Of a DNA stretch of 24,192 nt, positions 22,819-24,192 are shown piece after piece. The first letter of the stretch is position 1. Every line of letters begins with the position of its first letter. Location of the stretch: NCBI GenBank assembly GCA_947068385.1, contig CAMTBF010000004.1, positions 1-24,192 of the forward strand, in the 5' to 3' direction. This DNA is from an uncultured Lachnospiraceae bacterium. Its GTDB lineage: Bacteria; Bacillota; Clostridia; Lachnospirales; Lachnospiraceae. The notes under the pieces were generated by a model. It did no database searches, had not been told where the DNA came from, and saw only the letters and a program-made list of their open reading frames with translations. The position numbers and the translations under genes are program-made.

Positions 22819-24135
22819 ATGACAAAGATAGATGTGGTATCAGGATTTTTAGGGGCAGGGAAGACGACCCTGATCAAGAAGCTCTTGCAGGAGGCCCTGG
22901 ACGGCAGCAAGACCGTGCTGATCGAGAACGAGTTCGGGGAGATCGGCATCGACGGCGGTTTCCTGAAGGAGGCCGGAATCGAGATTAAGGAGATGAACTC
23001 CGGCTGTATCTGCTGCTCCCTGGTGGGGGATTTCGGAGCTTCCTTAAAGGAGGTCATAGGGACTTACGCGCCGGAGCGCATCCTGATTGAGCCCTCTGGA
23101 GTGGGCAAGCTTTCGGACGTGCTGCGGGCGGTGGAGGACGTGGCGGCGGATCTGGACGTGCAGGTGAACAGCGCTGTGGCGGTGGTGGACGCCTCCAAGG
23201 CGAAGATGTATATCAAGAACTTCGGCGAGTTCTTCATCAATCAGATCGAGTACGCGGGGACAATCATCTTAAGCAGGACGGACAAGGCGGATGCCGCCAA
23301 GGTGCAGGAGTGCGTGAGGCTGATCAGGGAGCACAATGACAAGGCTACGATCATCACCACGCCGCTGGCCCAGCTGGAGGGCAGGGCCGTGCTGGAGACC
23401 ATAGAGGGGGCGGACACCCTGGAGGATATGATGCGGGAGATGCTGGAGCATGCCAGGGAGGAGCACCATCACCATGAGGAGGGCGAGTGCTGCGGGCATG
23501 GGCATCATCACCACGACGAGGAGGAATGCTGCGGCTATGGGCATCATCACCACGACGGGGAGGAATGCTGCGACCATGGGCACCATCACCACGATGGAGA
23601 GGAATGCTGTGACCATGGACATCATCATGACCACGATGGAGAGGAATGCTGTGGCCATGGGCATCATCACCATGACGGAGAGGAATGCTGTGAGCATGGG
23701 CATCATCATGAGGAGGGGGAATGCTGCGGCCATGAGCACCATCATCATGACGGGGAGGAATGCAGCGGCCACGGGCATCACCATGATGAGGAAGGCCATG
23801 AGCATCATCATGAACACTGCGGCTGCGGCCACGACCATCATGACCACCACGGCCACCACCACGCGGACGAAGTGTTCACCAGCTGGGGCAAGGAGTCCCC
23901 TGCGAAGTTCACCGCAGCCCGCATCGAGAGCATACTGACGGCACTGGACAGCGGCGAATACGGCGCTATCCTGCGGGCCAAGGGCATGGTCCCCGCCGAG
24001 GACGGCACCTGGATCTACTTCGACTATGTGCCAGAGGAGCATGGCGTCAGGACAGGAAAGCCCGAAGTCACCGGCAAGTTCTGCGTCATCGGCGCGCAGC
24101 TTGCGGAGGATAAGCTGGAGGAATTGTTCGCCTGA
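22819..24135 (+). CDS. COG0523/CobW-family GTP-binding metallochaperone with His/Cys-rich repeat insert
   Basis: A 438-residue G3E GTPase. Residues 1-210 form the GTPase domain: Walker A GFLGAGKTT (9-17), ENEFGEIGID, the metal-binding CxCC motif GCICC (Cys63, 65, 66), EPSGVGK, and a G4 position reading SRTD (152-155) instead of the usual NKxD. Residues 216-348 are a His/Cys/Glu-rich insert with 54 His and 17 Cys. Residues 351-438 form the CobW C-terminal domain. Family members move zinc, cobalt, nickel or other metals into target proteins; the metal cannot be read here, though His-rich tails favour Zn, Ni or Co. The frame opens upstream at a TTG (22756), but the ATG at 22819 has AAAGGA 8 nt before it. 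Confidence 0.92.
   Translation: MTKIDVVSGFLGAGKTTLIKKLLQEALDGSKTVLIENEFGEIGIDGGFLKEAGIEIKEMNSGCICCSLVGDFGASLKEVIGTYAPERILIEPSGVGKLSDVLRAVEDVAADLDVQVNSAVAVVDASKAKMYIKNFGEFFINQIEYAGTIILSRTDKADAAKVQECVRLIREHNDKATIITTPLAQLEGRAVLETIEGADTLEDMMREMLEHAREEHHHHEEGECCGHGHHHHDEEECCGYGHHHHDGEECCDHGHHHHDGEECCDHGHHHDHDGEECCGHGHHHHDGEECCEHGHHHEEGECCGHEHHHHDGEECSGHGHHHDEEGHEHHHEHCGCGHDHHDHHGHHHADEVFTSWGKESPAKFTAARIESILTALDSGEYGAILRAKGMVPAEDGTWIYFDYVPEEHGVRTGKPEVTGKFCVIGAQLAEDKLEELFA
23476..23793 (+). repeat. In-frame tandem repeat, ~39 nt unit (13 residues)
   Basis: About eight degenerate units encode GEECCxHGHHHHD-like segments. The Cys positions fall at residues 224, 237, 250, 263, 277, 290, 302 and 315, a spacing of 13 with single-residue slips of 14 and 12. 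Seven of the eight carry a CC pair. Codon-level similarity (GAGGAATGCTG, GGGCATCATCACC) is high between units, which suggests recent slippage or unequal exchange. Confidence 0.93.
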
Positions 24136-24155
24136 ATGGGCAGATGGGAGCGAAG

Positions 24156-24192
24156 ATGAAGCCTGTATATATGATCAACGGATTTTTGGAGA
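24156..24192 (+). CDS. Start of a second gene, probably another COG0523-type GTP-binding protein (partial)
   Basis: Only 12 codons are in the window: MKPVYMINGFLE, running off the right edge. Sequences of the form (I/K)PVYxxxGFLxxGKT open COG0523/CobW-type GTPases, so this is likely a paralogue cut before its Walker A lysine. GGGAG (24146-24150) lies 5 nt before the ATG and the gene starts 20 nt after the previous stop, so they share an operon. With so few residues the call is tentative. Confidence 0.5.
   Translation, partial: MKPVYMINGFLE

Noticed and set aside
23476..23793. CRISPR-like array
   Set aside because: The ~39-nt repeats have no unique spacers and stay in frame within a metallochaperone gene.
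23269..24042. Minus-strand frame rich in Met and Val opposite the His-rich region
   Set aside because: CAT/CAC codons read backwards as ATG/GTG, which makes an artificial hydrophobic sequence.

Overview
The window looks like chromosomal DNA of a GC-rich member of the Clostridia, most likely Lachnospiraceae (inference from gene content; no search was possible). The signs are GC-rich coding sequence set against AT-rich spacers, AGGAGG-type ribosome binding sites, textbook TTGACA/TATAAT promoters, a tig-clpP-clpX-engB block, a PepD-type dipeptidase, a TraX-family membrane protein and a large exporter-type ABC permease. Nothing marks it as phage, plasmid or integrated element: there is no integrase, transposase, CRISPR array or rRNA.

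Left part (1-8546). A sedoheptulokinase-like FGGY kinase runs off the left edge on the minus strand. It is divergent from a GNAT acetyltransferase, which is followed by the dipeptidase pepD and a terminator. A tRNA-Pro with an AGG anticodon sits between its own promoter and terminator. Then comes a tight plus-strand run: rlmD (23S rRNA m5U methyltransferase), a type I asparaginase, a lipoprotein solute-binding protein, and one polypeptide fusing an ABC permease to its ATPase.

Middle (8547-16138). A strong extended -10 promoter drives trigger factor, clpP and clpX (protein folding and quality control). After a terminator come the ribosome-assembly GTPase engB and an AI-2E-family transporter that overlaps it by 4 nt. 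Behind another terminator is a regulatory cluster: an ECF-type sigma factor, an overlapping single-pass anti-sigma-like protein, and a winged-helix response regulator whose receiver lacks several of the usual phosphorylation residues. No histidine kinase is present.

Right part (16145-24192). On the minus strand, pyrF (OMP decarboxylase) is followed by a GT39-like membrane glycosyltransferase. An XRE-type regulator is divergent from pyrF. It faces a three-gene minus-strand operon encoding TraX, an ABC ATPase and a 12-TM-like exporter permease. At the right edge is a COG0523/CobW-family metallochaperone GTPase with a 133-residue His/Cys-rich insert built from about eight 13-residue repeats. Right behind it is the first codons of what seems to be a second COG0523-type protein. 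A Fur/Zur-like motif overlaps the -35 of this last operon, suggesting metal-responsive control.

The window is mostly ordinary core genome. The most unusual items are the repeat-bearing metallochaperone, the degenerate orphan response regulator, the fused ABC importer subunit and the A34 proline tRNA. No spacer longer than 300 bases lacks an assigned feature.
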